Source of the DNA: a virus
IMG/VR virus record: IMGVR_UViG_3300032285_004073
Location: 112,808 to 176,807 of that record
DNA: 64,000 nt
Direction: 5' to 3' (one strand)
The notes under the pieces were generated by a model. That model was not told where the DNA came from, searched no databases, and was given only the letters and a program-made list of their open reading frames with translations. The stretch's first letter is position 1. Each line of letters starts with the position of its first letter. Shown here in pieces: positions 54,770 through 62,049 of this stretch. Position numbers and translations under genes: made by a program.

Positions 54770-54888
54770 TGTATTACTTTTGGTTAGTATATTATTTTAT
54801 TAAAAAATCTCCAGAGATTATATATCTCTATATATACAGAGAGATTCTTTATATTAGATTATTAATTTTTGAATTGTTTGATATCTAG

Positions 54889-54896
54889 AATAAATA
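54889..54896 (+). promoter_or_regulatory. Possible late-type promoter AATAAATA
   Basis: AATAAATA lies 4 nt before the GTG start at 54901. The preceding 100 nt (54780-54880) are AT-rich with short inverted repeats (ATCTCT/AGAGAT type) but no clear terminator. Confidence 0.3.
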
Positions 54897-54900
54897 TCTA

Positions 54901-55887
54901 GTGACCCAAATTTTTAATTTAACAATTCAAAAACTTTTAAGCGAATCTAAAGCAATGGCTTTGACTCCTGAAGAGGATCAAGAAGTTAAAAAGGCTATTA
55001 TAGAATATAAAGAATTAATATCATTAATGGATGAAGTAGGTATTAATAACCCTCATCGTCTTACCCCTAAACAAATGTTAGATTTAGGGCAATATAAGAT
55101 AGCCGGTAAACCTATAATTTTTAAAGACATATACATAGGCGGTGAAAGAATCCACGGTATTCAATTAAGTGATATCAAATATAAAAACCGAGCTAAAAAA
55201 GAAGGTAAGCAAGATACTAAGGCCATAGTATATGTAAATTTTGCAAAAGCAAAAATAGATTTAGCAGCTTATATTTTTGAAGCGGATAAGGAAAATAGAG
55301 CTTTGGGTATCAAAAAACCTACAGTAGTCATTAATAATGATTATGTAGGTGGTAAATTAAAAGATCTTTATGCTTTAATTTCTCATGAAATTTTACACGG
55401 CGTTCAAAGATATAAAACACGTAGTCCTGGATATGAACAAGCCACAGAAGACATTATGAATGGCTTAGAATGGGATAAAGTGGATTATTATACAGACCCA
55501 GGAGAAATGGAAGTTCAGATAGGAGAAGTTGTTGGTAACATTCGTTATTATTTTGATAATGAATATTCTAAATATCAAAAGTTTAATAAAACAGAAGGTT
55601 ACCCTGTAAAGGGATGGGAAGAAAGAAAAAAACTTATATTAGAAGATTTAAAAAGATTCTTTAGTAACCCACCGGAAAATTATTACGAATATAAAAAATT
55701 TAAAGTTCCAGAATATTTAAAGCGTAGTGAAGATTTCATAGAAACTATTGTAGGACTCTATGGAGCATCCAAAGAAACCGATAAAGGATACGAAAAGAAA
55801 CAATGGGAAAAACCTTGGAGAAAGCTTCAATCTGCATTATTTAACGTATACAATGAATTGGACAAAAAATATTTAAAACCTTCATAA
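54901..55887 (+). CDS. HExxH metallopeptidase-like protein with capsid-targeting-like leader
   Basis: The 328-aa protein starts at GTG 54901. Residues 161-166 (SHEILH, with H162-E163-x-x-H166 inside LYALISHEILHGVQRYK) form a zinc-metallopeptidase motif. E208/E210-like acidic residues in YTDPGEMEVQIGE could supply the third ligand. The N-terminus MTQIFNLTIQKLLSE followed by SKAM ends in L-S-E, a gp21-type cleavage site, suggesting packaging in the capsid. If so, the protease would be injected with DNA. The rest is helical and Lys/Glu-rich. The substrate is unknown. Confidence 0.55.
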   Translation: MTQIFNLTIQKLLSESKAMALTPEEDQEVKKAIIEYKELISLMDEVGINNPHRLTPKQMLDLGQYKIAGKPIIFKDIYIGGERIHGIQLSDIKYKNRAKKEGKQDTKAIVYVNFAKAKIDLAAYIFEADKENRALGIKKPTVVINNDYVGGKLKDLYALISHEILHGVQRYKTRSPGYEQATEDIMNGLEWDKVDYYTDPGEMEVQIGEVVGNIRYYFDNEYSKYQKFNKTEGYPVKGWEERKKLILEDLKRFFSNPPENYYEYKKFKVPEYLKRSEDFIETIVGLYGASKETDKGYEKKQWEKPWRKLQSALFNVYNELDKKYLKPS

Positions 55888-55922
55888 TACTTAATATACA
55901 TAGATATATCATAAGTATTAAT

Positions 55923-56309
55923 GTGAACTCTCACCCCTCAGAAGAGCATATCCAGGAAAAGGTTTTAGCAAATTTTCAAAATGCTGCAAAGATTTTTTAC
56001 GAAGATTTACAAGATGATTTTTTAAAAGATATTCGAGCCAAATTAGATGATGGTACTATTCAAGTAGATGAAGATGAAATAGCAGAACTTTCTTTAAAAT
56101 ATGCCAAAGAATATGAGTCCATGTTAAAAAGGACTAAAAAAGAAGAAAAGTTTATTAAAGGTTATGTTAATGATACTTTTGATTTAGTTTGTGATAGTCT
56201 TAGTGAAGGTTTAATAGAAAAAGAAGAAGCTGAAATAGTATTTGTAACCCTTAAACATATACTCACAGCGGGTAAAATAGAAACAGATAAAAATACCAAA
56301 TTAAAATAA
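55923..56309 (+). CDS. Unknown acidic helical protein (128 aa)
   Basis: Starts at GTG 55923; the overlapping ATG at 55921 is followed at once by a stop. The sequence EEHIQEKVLANFQNAAKIFY ... EYESMLKRTKKEEKF is charged and helical throughout, with no known motif. It follows the HExxH gene by 35 nt and precedes a promoter at 56313. Confidence 0.5.
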   Translation: MNSHPSEEHIQEKVLANFQNAAKIFYEDLQDDFLKDIRAKLDDGTIQVDEDEIAELSLKYAKEYESMLKRTKKEEKFIKGYVNDTFDLVCDSLSEGLIEKEEAEIVFVTLKHILTAGKIETDKNTKLK

Positions 56310-56312
56310 TAT

Positions 56313-56340
56313 TTGACATACGTTCTTATTGTTATAAAAT
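56313..56340 (+). promoter_or_regulatory. Sigma70-like promoter TTGACA-16-TAAAAT
   Basis: A perfect -35 TTGACA (56313-56318) and TAAAAT (56335-56340) have a 16-bp spacer; the -10 box ends 7 nt before ATG 56348. A TATAAA overlapping at 56333 is an alternative -10. No Shine-Dalgarno site follows. Confidence 0.5.
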
Positions 56341-56347
56341 AATAAGA

Positions 56348-56572
56348 ATGAAATATATCACTTATATTATATATTGTGTATTTATGTACAGCTTAACATT
56401 TATGCCTTTTTTCTATGTTATTTTTTGGAAAAATGCTAGTCCTTGGTGGTTTTTATTGGCAGCTCTTATGGCAAATTGTACGTCATCACCATCTGCTTGG
56501 GGATTATCTGGAGAGATTAAAAAGGACGTAGAAGAAAAGATTTCACACATTATTACAGATGACAAGGAATGA
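56348..56572 (+). CDS. Small membrane protein, two transmembrane segments (74 aa)
   Basis: Residues about 3-27 (YITYIIYCVFMYSLTFMPFF and onward) and 32-45 (PWWFLLAALMANC) are hydrophobic, separated by a short loop WKNAS, and the C-terminus is charged and helical. This suggests a double-pass inner-membrane protein. Role unknown; small phage membrane proteins often act in lysis control or exclusion. It overlaps the next small gene by 14 nt. Confidence 0.5.
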   Translation: MKYITYIIYCVFMYSLTFMPFFYVIFWKNASPWWFLLAALMANCTSSPSAWGLSGEIKKDVEEKISHIITDDKE

Positions 56573-56693
56573 AAAATTAATCCTTAATTCAGAAGATTAT
56601 AATTGGTATAAAGAATATAGAAAACAGATTTTGAATCTTCCTAAGGACCAAAAATTCAAAAAAAAGAAAAAAAGAACTTTCCATTCCAAATAA
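56559..56693 (+). CDS. Small basic protein (44 aa)
   Basis: The frame encodes MTRNEKLILNSEDYNWYKEY followed by RKQILNLPKDQKF and a poly-Lys tail. It overlaps the membrane-protein gene by 14 nt and ends 21 nt before the zinc-finger gene. GAC AAG GAA-type purine-rich DNA upstream could act as a ribosome site. Function unknown. Confidence 0.45.
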   Translation: MTRNEKLILNSEDYNWYKEYRKQILNLPKDQKFKKKKKRTFHSK

Positions 56694-56714
56694 TATTCTA
56701 TATTATACTTGGAT

Positions 56715-56969
56715 ATGAATTGCAAAACCTGCTATAACCCAATTGAACAAGAACGTCTCTTTATTCTCCCTAACACCGTGTTTTGTGCATCATGTGCACA
56801 AAAACATAATAATGTAAAACCTCGCAAAGGTATTATGTGCTACGGGTCTAAAGATTGTGGCGAAATTCAAATCGTATCAGCAGACTATTACGAAGCCAAT
56901 AAAAATTATTTTGTTCCTATTGGAGCTCGTAGCGCTGTAAAGAATTTTAGTAAAAATGTTTGCGCATGA
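56715..56969 (+). CDS. Small zinc-finger protein (84 aa)
   Basis: The N-terminus MNCKTCYNPIEQERL then VFCASCAQK forms a C-x2-C ... C-x2-C zinc ribbon of the DksA/TraR type. A second Cys pair (MCYGSKDCGE) follows. Such small phage proteins may bind RNA polymerase or nucleic acid, but no acidic DksA tip is visible. ATG 56715 was chosen over a TTG at 56709. It overlaps the next gene by 4 nt (ATGA). Confidence 0.6.
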   Translation: MNCKTCYNPIEQERLFILPNTVFCASCAQKHNNVKPRKGIMCYGSKDCGEIQIVSADYYEANKNYFVPIGARSAVKNFSKNVCA

Positions 56970-57205
56970 GTAAATATGTCCTGCAACGCTGGTCGGGGGT
57001 AGCTTGGTATGATACTATGTGCTCCCCTTATGAGACTATGGGGGAAATCAAAGCTCACCTGAAAGATTATGGGTGGCATTATACAGAAAGCAATCCTTAC
57101 AGAATTAAAGATTATAATCCGAAACAAAAAATTAAAAATTATTTTCCAAAATATAATTTAAATTCTGATAAGGGCGTGGTTGTACAAAATACATTTAATT
57201 TCTGA
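56966..57205 (+). CDS. Unknown small protein (79 aa)
   Basis: Starts in an ATGA overlap with the zinc-finger gene. MSKYVLQRWSGVAWYDTMCS ... GEIKAHLKDYGWHYTESNPY is compact and alpha/beta, with many aromatic residues, and was not recognised. The coupling with the zinc-finger gene suggests a shared function. Confidence 0.5.
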   Translation: MSKYVLQRWSGVAWYDTMCSPYETMGEIKAHLKDYGWHYTESNPYRIKDYNPKQKIKNYFPKYNLNSDKGVVVQNTFNF

Positions 57206-57476
57206 CCCAAAAATAAGCGTAAGTATTTGGGTGCAACCAGTAGATCATCTTACAGAAAAATGGACCAGTTTCCATAAAAATGACAAAGAGGCTCAAAAAG
57301 AACTTGAACAAAAATTAATTAAGTTTAGTGAAACACATTTAATAGTTACGGCAAAGAAAACTCTTATAGAATCTAAGCGTACTCGAGGTAGGTTAGAAAA
57401 TAAAAAAGACGGACAAGAGCTTTTTATTTATTCTTTTATGGTGGTTAAGGCCCCTAAGAAGATAAATAGTATATAA
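57180..57476 (+). CDS. Unknown protein (98 aa), TTG start
   Basis: The frame has no early ATG; TTG 57180 lies 3-8 nt after AAGGGCG, a usable ribosome site, and overlaps the previous gene by 26 nt. IHLISDPKISVSIWVQPVDH and FIYSFMVVKAPKKI look like outer beta strands around a helix. Not recognised. It abuts the next gene with a one-base overlap. Confidence 0.45.
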   Translation: MYKIHLISDPKISVSIWVQPVDHLTEKWTSFHKNDKEAQKELEQKLIKFSETHLIVTAKKTLIESKRTRGRLENKKDGQELFIYSFMVVKAPKKINSI

Positions 57477-57871
57477 TGAATAAGAAAGATTTAGATTTAA
57501 TTTCAGAAGCTTATGTCAAAGTAAATAAAACAAAGGCTACTCTTCAGGAGTCTTTTAATTACACAGAACTTGCACATCAAATTTTACATGCAGCTGAAGA
57601 GCTCATGAATGATGGAGTCAGACATACCTTTGCTGAAGTCTGGCACGGTAATGAAGACTACGAAGTAATTTTAGAACGCTATATAGATAGTATTAAAGAT
57701 TTAGTTATCATAGCTTCTCAGTTAAAGAAAGGTGATTTGGAAAAAGTTAAAAAACTTTACAATAGTTTAGACATGGTAGCAAAAGATCATCTTCCAAGAT
57801 CTTTTACTATGTTAGTTGACAATCTTACAGTATCCAATCCTTCAGAAGAAGAGAAAGAAAAAAATGCCTAA
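57476..57871 (+). CDS. Unknown protein with capsid-targeting-like leader (131 aa)
   Basis: N-terminus MNKKDLDLISE followed by AYVKVNKTK: I-S-E then Ala is a good gp21-type cleavage site, and the S/T-E-A-Y form recurs in the protein at 59335 (LTE-AYSS). The rest is helical and acidic (YTELAHQILHAAEELMNDGV). I infer a head-internal protein. The start forms TAATG with the previous stop. Confidence 0.5.
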   Translation: MNKKDLDLISEAYVKVNKTKATLQESFNYTELAHQILHAAEELMNDGVRHTFAEVWHGNEDYEVILERYIDSIKDLVIIASQLKKGDLEKVKKLYNSLDMVAKDHLPRSFTMLVDNLTVSNPSEEEKEKNA

Positions 57872-58169
57872 AATTGTTTATTGGGGTGGCCAAGATTATA
57901 AAGTCGTAGACGGTCAAAAGTCTTATGGCCCTTTTAGCAAACAAGAAGCAGAAGAGTTTGTAAAAGAATTAGAAGATTTAAACAAACCAGGTACTTACGA
58001 AGATTTTAAAAAACTATTTGGTCCTCTTCGCGCTGAACTTAAAAAGCATATTGAAGATACTAAAGTTCAACGCGAAGAGGAAGCTAGAAAAAAGAAAGCA
58101 GCTGGTGAAGCAGAATTAAAAAGTCTTTCTTTCAAAAGACATTTCTCAGACTCTCAAAGTCTTTCCTAG
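57864..58169 (+). CDS. Unknown charged protein (101 aa)
   Basis: I start at ATG 57864, overlapping the previous gene by 8 nt. MPKIVYWGGQDYKVVDGQKS then YGPFSKQEAEEFVKELEDLN resembles small phage proteins whose strand pair precedes a helix. The C-terminal half is a long charged helix (HIEDTKVQREEEARKKKAAG). The 3' end overlaps the convergent phosphoesterase gene by 24 nt. Confidence 0.5.
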   Translation: MPKIVYWGGQDYKVVDGQKSYGPFSKQEAEEFVKELEDLNKPGTYEDFKKLFGPLRAELKKHIEDTKVQREEEARKKKAAGEAELKSLSFKRHFSDSQSLS

Positions 58170-59237
58170 ACTATTAACAGTGGCTTTGTTCCCGTGAACA
58201 ACCACCGGTTCAACACCTATTACATCATCTGTATAGTTGATAATTGAAAATCCATTTTGCCAGTTGCAACTTGGTGCATAATCCGGATCCATCTTACAAG
58301 CACAACCATTTTCATAGTTAGTATTATAGATGTCACCCCTGAGCCCTGCTGCTGGAATTCTTTGACACGTCATGCCCATACGATGAGTATGATTAGTCAT
58401 AGTAGACGTCATCTTCTTCTCCCATTCTCCACGAGCTGACATAGCTCCTATTTTTCTAACAACAGTTCCGTGATAGACAATAAAGTTTGTAGGTAATACA
58501 ACTTCATCAACTAATTTAATTCTACTCCAAGACTCTTTAGGGAAGAAGAGATTTTGATAAGAAAGTTCATCTTTAGCAATCTCGGCCAACTCTCCTAACT
58601 GAGCACTAAGATATCTCCAAAGCCTTCCTTCAACGGAATTGCCTGAATGATTAGCATTAGTCTCAAAGATTAAGGAACCAAACGGTTCTGTAACATCATG
58701 AAGAAGTTTTAAGAATTTATGGTATGCCTCTCTTTCTTTAAGAAGACTTTGTTTATATCTAGCATCCTTTGGATACTTACTAACTGCAAACATATCCATA
58801 GTATCACCATTAAGGATAACTTGCTGTGGTTTAGTCTCTGCAACAGTTTGCAAGAAAAGATCTAAAGTATTCCAATCTTCACAACCAAAATGTGTATCTC
58901 CTATAACACAAGCAATTTTATTAGCTTCTTGTCTAACTTTAGATCTCTCCGGAGCTGGATAAACAATAGGAGCCAATTCCTCAATCGATAATTTAGGATT
59001 TTTAGCAATTGGATCAAATGGAACATATACATCATCTTCACCCAACTCACTATCTTCTGAATAGTATTCATCTACAATAGTTGTTACCGTGTGATGTTTA
59101 CGAGGGCTCACCCAATCAAATATGGTTGACCTGGGTACACCCAGCAGATTAGATATTTCAGTCTTGGACTTACCCTGTTGGAAGAGATCCTGTGCTAAGG
59201 ATTTCTTCTGATCTCGTGTTAGAATGTTATTAGACAT
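58146..59237 (-). CDS. HTH-metallophosphoesterase fusion (363 aa)
   Basis: Residues about 8-45 form a resolvase/Hin-like helix-turn-helix (KSKTEISNLLGVPRSTIFDW). From about 105 there is a calcineurin-type phosphoesterase: GDTH (D114, H116), NGDTMD (D145), NANH (N196, H197), H256 in VYHGT, and the H283-T-H285 pair in TNHTHRM. All metal-binding motifs are present, so it is probably an active nuclease or phosphatase. Fusion with a DNA-binding domain suggests DNA is the target. The gene runs opposite to its neighbours and overlaps the 3' end of the upstream plus-strand gene. Confidence 0.75.
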   Translation of the reverse strand: MSNNILTRDQKKSLAQDLFQQGKSKTEISNLLGVPRSTIFDWVSPRKHHTVTTIVDEYYSEDSELGEDDVYVPFDPIAKNPKLSIEELAPIVYPAPERSKVRQEANKIACVIGDTHFGCEDWNTLDLFLQTVAETKPQQVILNGDTMDMFAVSKYPKDARYKQSLLKEREAYHKFLKLLHDVTEPFGSLIFETNANHSGNSVEGRLWRYLSAQLGELAEIAKDELSYQNLFFPKESWSRIKLVDEVVLPTNFIVYHGTVVRKIGAMSARGEWEKKMTSTMTNHTHRMGMTCQRIPAAGLRGDIYNTNYENGCACKMDPDYAPSCNWQNGFSIINYTDDVIGVEPVVVHGNKATVNSLGKTLRV

Positions 59238-59244
59238 TGTTTTT

Positions 59245-59272
59245 ATATTAATAAATATTTTAAATATATCAA
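59245..59272 (-). promoter_or_regulatory. Sigma70-like promoter TTGATA-16-TAATAT (minus strand)
   Basis: On the minus strand TTGATA (59267-59272) and TAATAT (59245-59250) have a 16-bp spacer, and the -10 box ends 7 nt before the phosphoesterase ATG. The region is very AT-rich, so chance matches are possible. Confidence 0.35.
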
Positions 59273-59299
59273 GTATTAATTTTTAGGGGTTCTTTTTGA

Positions 59300-59328
59300 T
59301 TGACCTTTCCCTAATTATTAGATATTAT
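59300..59328 (+). promoter_or_regulatory. Sigma70-like promoter TTGACC-17-TATTAT, leaderless spacing
   Basis: TTGACC (59300-59305) and TATTAT (59323-59328) are 17 bp apart, and the -10 box ends 6 nt before ATG 59335. The -35 region with its TTTCCC extension matches the promoter at 53152. Confidence 0.65.
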
Positions 59329-59334
59329 TAATAC

Positions 59335-59964
59335 ATGAAAAATAACAATACCACATTGACAGAAGCATATTCCTCTATCTACAATGAAGATATCACCACC
59401 GAGAAAGGTGCTCAACACACACAAGAGCTTATCACACAGCTTCTTGATTACCTTAGCAAGGGTCAGACTATTGCAGCCTTTAAGTATAAATCTAAGGGTC
59501 TCGGGGAGACTGCAGACTACCAGGTACATTTGAATGTTGATTATAAAAAGGCTAAGGAAGAGGATTATAAAAAGCTCGAAGCTTATGAGCCTCAGACAGA
59601 ATTGGAAGCGCAAGCCAAGGAGCACCTTCTCAATCTCTATCGCAACCCAAAAGCTCGTACTCAGAAGCAATTGGACACCTATACCAGTTATGGTAAGGGT
59701 ATCCGAGTCAATAATAACAATGGTTTGTTGCATCTCTTTGGTTACAAGATTAACAAGAAGACCATTGAAAATGGGGTAGAGAAAAAAGATACTCGCGGAG
59801 AACTCAAGAAGGCTTGTGATAATCTCAAGATCAAGCTCAACTTTCTACACCAGGCAATTCGAGATTTTATTCTTGATCCAGACCATATCATTAGCCTCAA
59901 GGCTAAAGGCAATGTCATTGAATTTCAACAAGATGACAACGGTGCTAGCACTGGAGGGGAATAA
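59335..59964 (+). CDS. Abundant protein with LTE leader, likely head-internal (209 aa)
   Basis: N-terminus MKNNNTTLTE followed by AYSSIYNE: L-T-E then Ala fits gp21 cleavage. The remainder is lysine-rich and helical (AKEEDYKKLEAYEPQTELEA, KKACDNLKIKLNFLHQAIRD). Codon use is GC-shifted like gp23 and the DUF932 gene, and the promoter is strong, pointing to high expression. No family recognised. An internal protein made in bulk and packaged with DNA is the simplest reading. Confidence 0.55.
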   Translation: MKNNNTTLTEAYSSIYNEDITTEKGAQHTQELITQLLDYLSKGQTIAAFKYKSKGLGETADYQVHLNVDYKKAKEEDYKKLEAYEPQTELEAQAKEHLLNLYRNPKARTQKQLDTYTSYGKGIRVNNNNGLLHLFGYKINKKTIENGVEKKDTRGELKKACDNLKIKLNFLHQAIRDFILDPDHIISLKAKGNVIEFQQDDNGASTGGE

Positions 59965-59972
59965 GTAATTTG

Positions 59973-60914
59973 GTGAATTTTAGAGAATTCTTTACAGAAA
60001 GATATATTTCCAGTGATGGGGTAGCAGACAGGTATTATAAATTACCTTCATCTAAGCTACCTCATTACATTTTAAAAGATGAATTGACTCAATATAAATT
60101 TTCTAATGATAAAGAAAATTCTATTGGAGTCTTAAAACCGTATCGTAGAGCTGGAAACGTACATGCGGCTTGTACTTTTGAACCTAATAAATTAGATTTA
60201 AGAGTATTTCTTTTCCATTTAGCCAAGTATAGACATACAGATGAAAAACCTAAAAACGCTTTTCATCAAAGACTTTGGAAAGATTTCTATGAATCTGTTG
60301 TAGACGATACAGTCCGCATTGTTAATGAACAATTAAAGTTCAATCCAGATGCTGTTTTATATTATGTACAATCTAAAAGTCCTTTTAATGAAGCAGTAAG
60401 AAGTAAAATCAATACACCTTCTCATAAGGTAAGCAAGAAAACCTTTGGTGATTTGTATAAGATATATAAGTCTAATAAGTTTATTCTTAACTCATTAGTT
60501 AAGTCCAATATTAAAGATGATAAATATCCCAATCGTAGTATTATAGCTAAAAATGCTTTAGAAAAATTATTAGATATAGTAGGCAAGGATGGAAACATTC
60601 AACAAGAACCTTTGTCTTTAGAAAAGGTTGCAGAGTATATAATCGATTTAAAGGTAATAGATAAAAATAAAATACCAGCTGGAGATGCAGGGTTTGCAAC
60701 TAATAAAGCCTGGGTTCAAGAACGTCTAGTACCTAATGGGTTTTTTAATTTGCCCGATGCTAGTGGAAAAACTATTATAGTTATAGACGATAATATCAAT
60801 TCAGAAAGTACCTATATGGAAATTAATAGTAAAATAAATCAAAGGGATAAATATATTAAAATTATTTGGGTAGTAGGTATTATGCCTGAAGAAGTTATAA
60901 AAAATATAAAATAG
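59973..60914 (+). CDS. Capsid-targeted protein, possible phosphoribosyltransferase fold (313 aa)
   Basis: I start at GTG 59973 because this gives MNFREFFTE, matching MQFKEFFTE of the next gene and the T4 leader MKTYQEFIAE; a TTG at 59970 is the alternative. The C-terminal GKTIIVIDDNINSESTYMEI resembles the PRPP-binding loop of type I phosphoribosyltransferases (V-V-D-D-x-x-x-(S/T)-G/S), followed by IIWVVGIM as a core strand. The other 250 residues are Lys-rich and unrecognised. If the leader works, the enzyme is packaged and injected. Confidence 0.5.
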   Translation: MNFREFFTERYISSDGVADRYYKLPSSKLPHYILKDELTQYKFSNDKENSIGVLKPYRRAGNVHAACTFEPNKLDLRVFLFHLAKYRHTDEKPKNAFHQRLWKDFYESVVDDTVRIVNEQLKFNPDAVLYYVQSKSPFNEAVRSKINTPSHKVSKKTFGDLYKIYKSNKFILNSLVKSNIKDDKYPNRSIIAKNALEKLLDIVGKDGNIQQEPLSLEKVAEYIIDLKVIDKNKIPAGDAGFATNKAWVQERLVPNGFFNLPDASGKTIIVIDDNINSESTYMEINSKINQRDKYIKIIWVVGIMPEEVIKNIK

Positions 60915-60915
60915 T

Positions 60916-61515
60916 ATGCAATTTAAAGAATTCTTTACAGAAGAAAAAAATGTAACACCAGAAAAGAGGTATCACAATATGGTTATTCTTTACGGAATGC
61001 CGGCATCTGGTAAGTCTTCAGTCCTTAGACACGGATTAATTAATCTTCCTAATATTAAAGTGTTAACATCTGATCATTGGTTAGAAATGATAGCCAAAAA
61101 GGAAAATTTAAATTTAAAAGACCCAGCAGTTGTTAATGCTTTACATAAAAGAGTATCTCCAAAATTTGACAAATACCGAGAAGACGTTCTCCATACCAAT
61201 AATAAAGCTAACATCGTTATAGAAAATATTGGTAAAAATTATCATAAGCTTTTAAAATTAATAACAAAAGCCCAATCAGAAGGTTTTAGAGTTATATTAG
61301 TTTGGATCAAAGTGGAAAAAGAAACCTCAGTGAAGGCTAATGTTGCAAGAGATAGATTTGTCAATCCAGAAGAAATAGAAATTTCTTATGAAAATACACG
61401 TAAACATTTTGAAGCATTAGTTGATGATGTAGACGAAGCATGGATAATAGATAATGATACACATCCAAATTTTAATGATTTTAGAAGTTCTAAATTTGTA
61501 AAAAGAATAAAATGA
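60916..61515 (+). CDS. Zeta-toxin-like P-loop kinase with capsid-targeting-like leader (199 aa)
   Basis: The leader is MQFKEFFTE followed by EKNV. Then VILYGMPASGKSSVLRHG holds Walker A (GMPASGKSS, residues 27-35), and VLTSDHWLEMIAK supplies the D-x-W/H region typical of zeta-toxin and polynucleotide-kinase-like P-loop proteins. NIVIENIGKNYHKLLKLITK and VILVWIKVEKETSVKANVAR fit the later strand and lid with Arg. It may phosphorylate a nucleotide sugar or nucleic-acid end. It is one base after the preceding gene, which has the same leader. Confidence 0.6.
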   Translation: MQFKEFFTEEKNVTPEKRYHNMVILYGMPASGKSSVLRHGLINLPNIKVLTSDHWLEMIAKKENLNLKDPAVVNALHKRVSPKFDKYREDVLHTNNKANIVIENIGKNYHKLLKLITKAQSEGFRVILVWIKVEKETSVKANVARDRFVNPEEIEISYENTRKHFEALVDDVDEAWIIDNDTHPNFNDFRSSKFVKRIK

Positions 61516-61709
61516 ATATTGATAAGTTAACAAAAGAACAATTAATAGAAATTCTTAATGAGCTAAAGACTTGTGAGGGAACTATTTATGATGTATTTGA
61601 AAATACAACTAATCCCAATACTAAAATATGGATTCATGCATGGAGACGATATTGTGATAACTCTAGCGACATAGAAGATTATTATCCTCCGTCTTTAATA
61701 AATTTATGA
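61512..61709 (+). CDS. Small unknown protein (65 aa)
   Basis: Begins in an ATGA overlap with the kinase gene. MNIDKLTKEQLIEILNELKT is a helical start, and WIHAWRRYCDNSSDIEDYY follows. Not recognised. The overlap on both sides places it in the kinase operon. Confidence 0.5.
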   Translation: MNIDKLTKEQLIEILNELKTCEGTIYDVFENTTNPNTKIWIHAWRRYCDNSSDIEDYYPPSLINL

Positions 61710-61849
61710 CATTGGAAGAAGAAAGAGACTACTGGAAAGAGTTAGTTAAAGAATTAGCTGACAGAATGGATCAGGAAATTATAAAAGAATATAAATTAAA
61801 AATAGAAAATAATAGTTGCAATTCTGAACAATTAGAGTTATTATTTTAA
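61706..61849 (+). CDS. Small acidic helical protein (47 aa)
   Basis: The frame encodes MTLEEERDYWKELVKELADR followed by MDQEIIKEYKLKI, a single charged helix, starting in an ATGA overlap with the previous stop. It ends 33 nt before the tRNA. Function unknown. Confidence 0.5.
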   Translation: MTLEEERDYWKELVKELADRMDQEIIKEYKLKIENNSCNSEQLELLF

Positions 61850-61882
61850 ACATAAGAATTGATCTTTGATAGTACATTTTAA

Positions 61883-61955
61883 CGCAGGATGGACAAACGG
61901 TTAAGTCGTTGCGCTCATAACGCAAAGATTCCGGGTTCGATTCCCGGTCCTGCCA
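61883..61955 (+). tRNA. tRNA-Met (CAU), initiator-like features
   Basis: The cloverleaf folds fully: acceptor CGCAGGA/TCCTGCC (6 pairs plus an unpaired C1-C72), U8, D-arm GAC/GTC with GG in the loop, anticodon stem TTGCG/CGCAA around loop CTCATAA (anticodon CAU), and T-arm CCGGG-TTCGATT-CCCGG. CCA is not encoded. The mismatched 1-72 pair and A11-U24 pair are bacterial initiator marks. However, the anticodon stem lacks the three consecutive G-C pairs of the initiator (it has G-C, C-G, G-C), so identity is open. An Ile-CAU tRNA is also possible. Confidence 0.9.
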
Positions 61956-61984
61956 AATATTGCCAGTGTATCTTTATATACCAA

Positions 61985-62049
61985 GTATTGTTTAAGTGGC
62001 TGCTTAAACAATACAAGCCCTCAGCCAAAGGGGCTGGCTTATAAAATTT
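61985..62049 (+). terminator. Two hairpins after the tRNA, likely terminator/processing region
   Basis: A perfect 12-bp stem GTATTGTTTAAG/CTTAAACAATAC has loop TGGCTG (61985-62014). It is followed by a second hairpin (AAGC...CAGCC/GGCTG-GCTT, 62015-62040) and then ATAAAATTT. The second is a weak rho-independent terminator; the first may guide tRNA 3' processing. Confidence 0.55.

Noticed and set aside
54780-54880. Terminator after the lipoprotein gene
   Set aside because: Short AT-rich inverted repeats (ATCTCT/AGAGAT) exist but no stable stem with a T-tract could be defined.
61883-61955. Prophage attachment site at the tRNA
   Set aside because: No integrase gene, no repeat of the tRNA 3' end in the window, and a virulent T4-type gene set.
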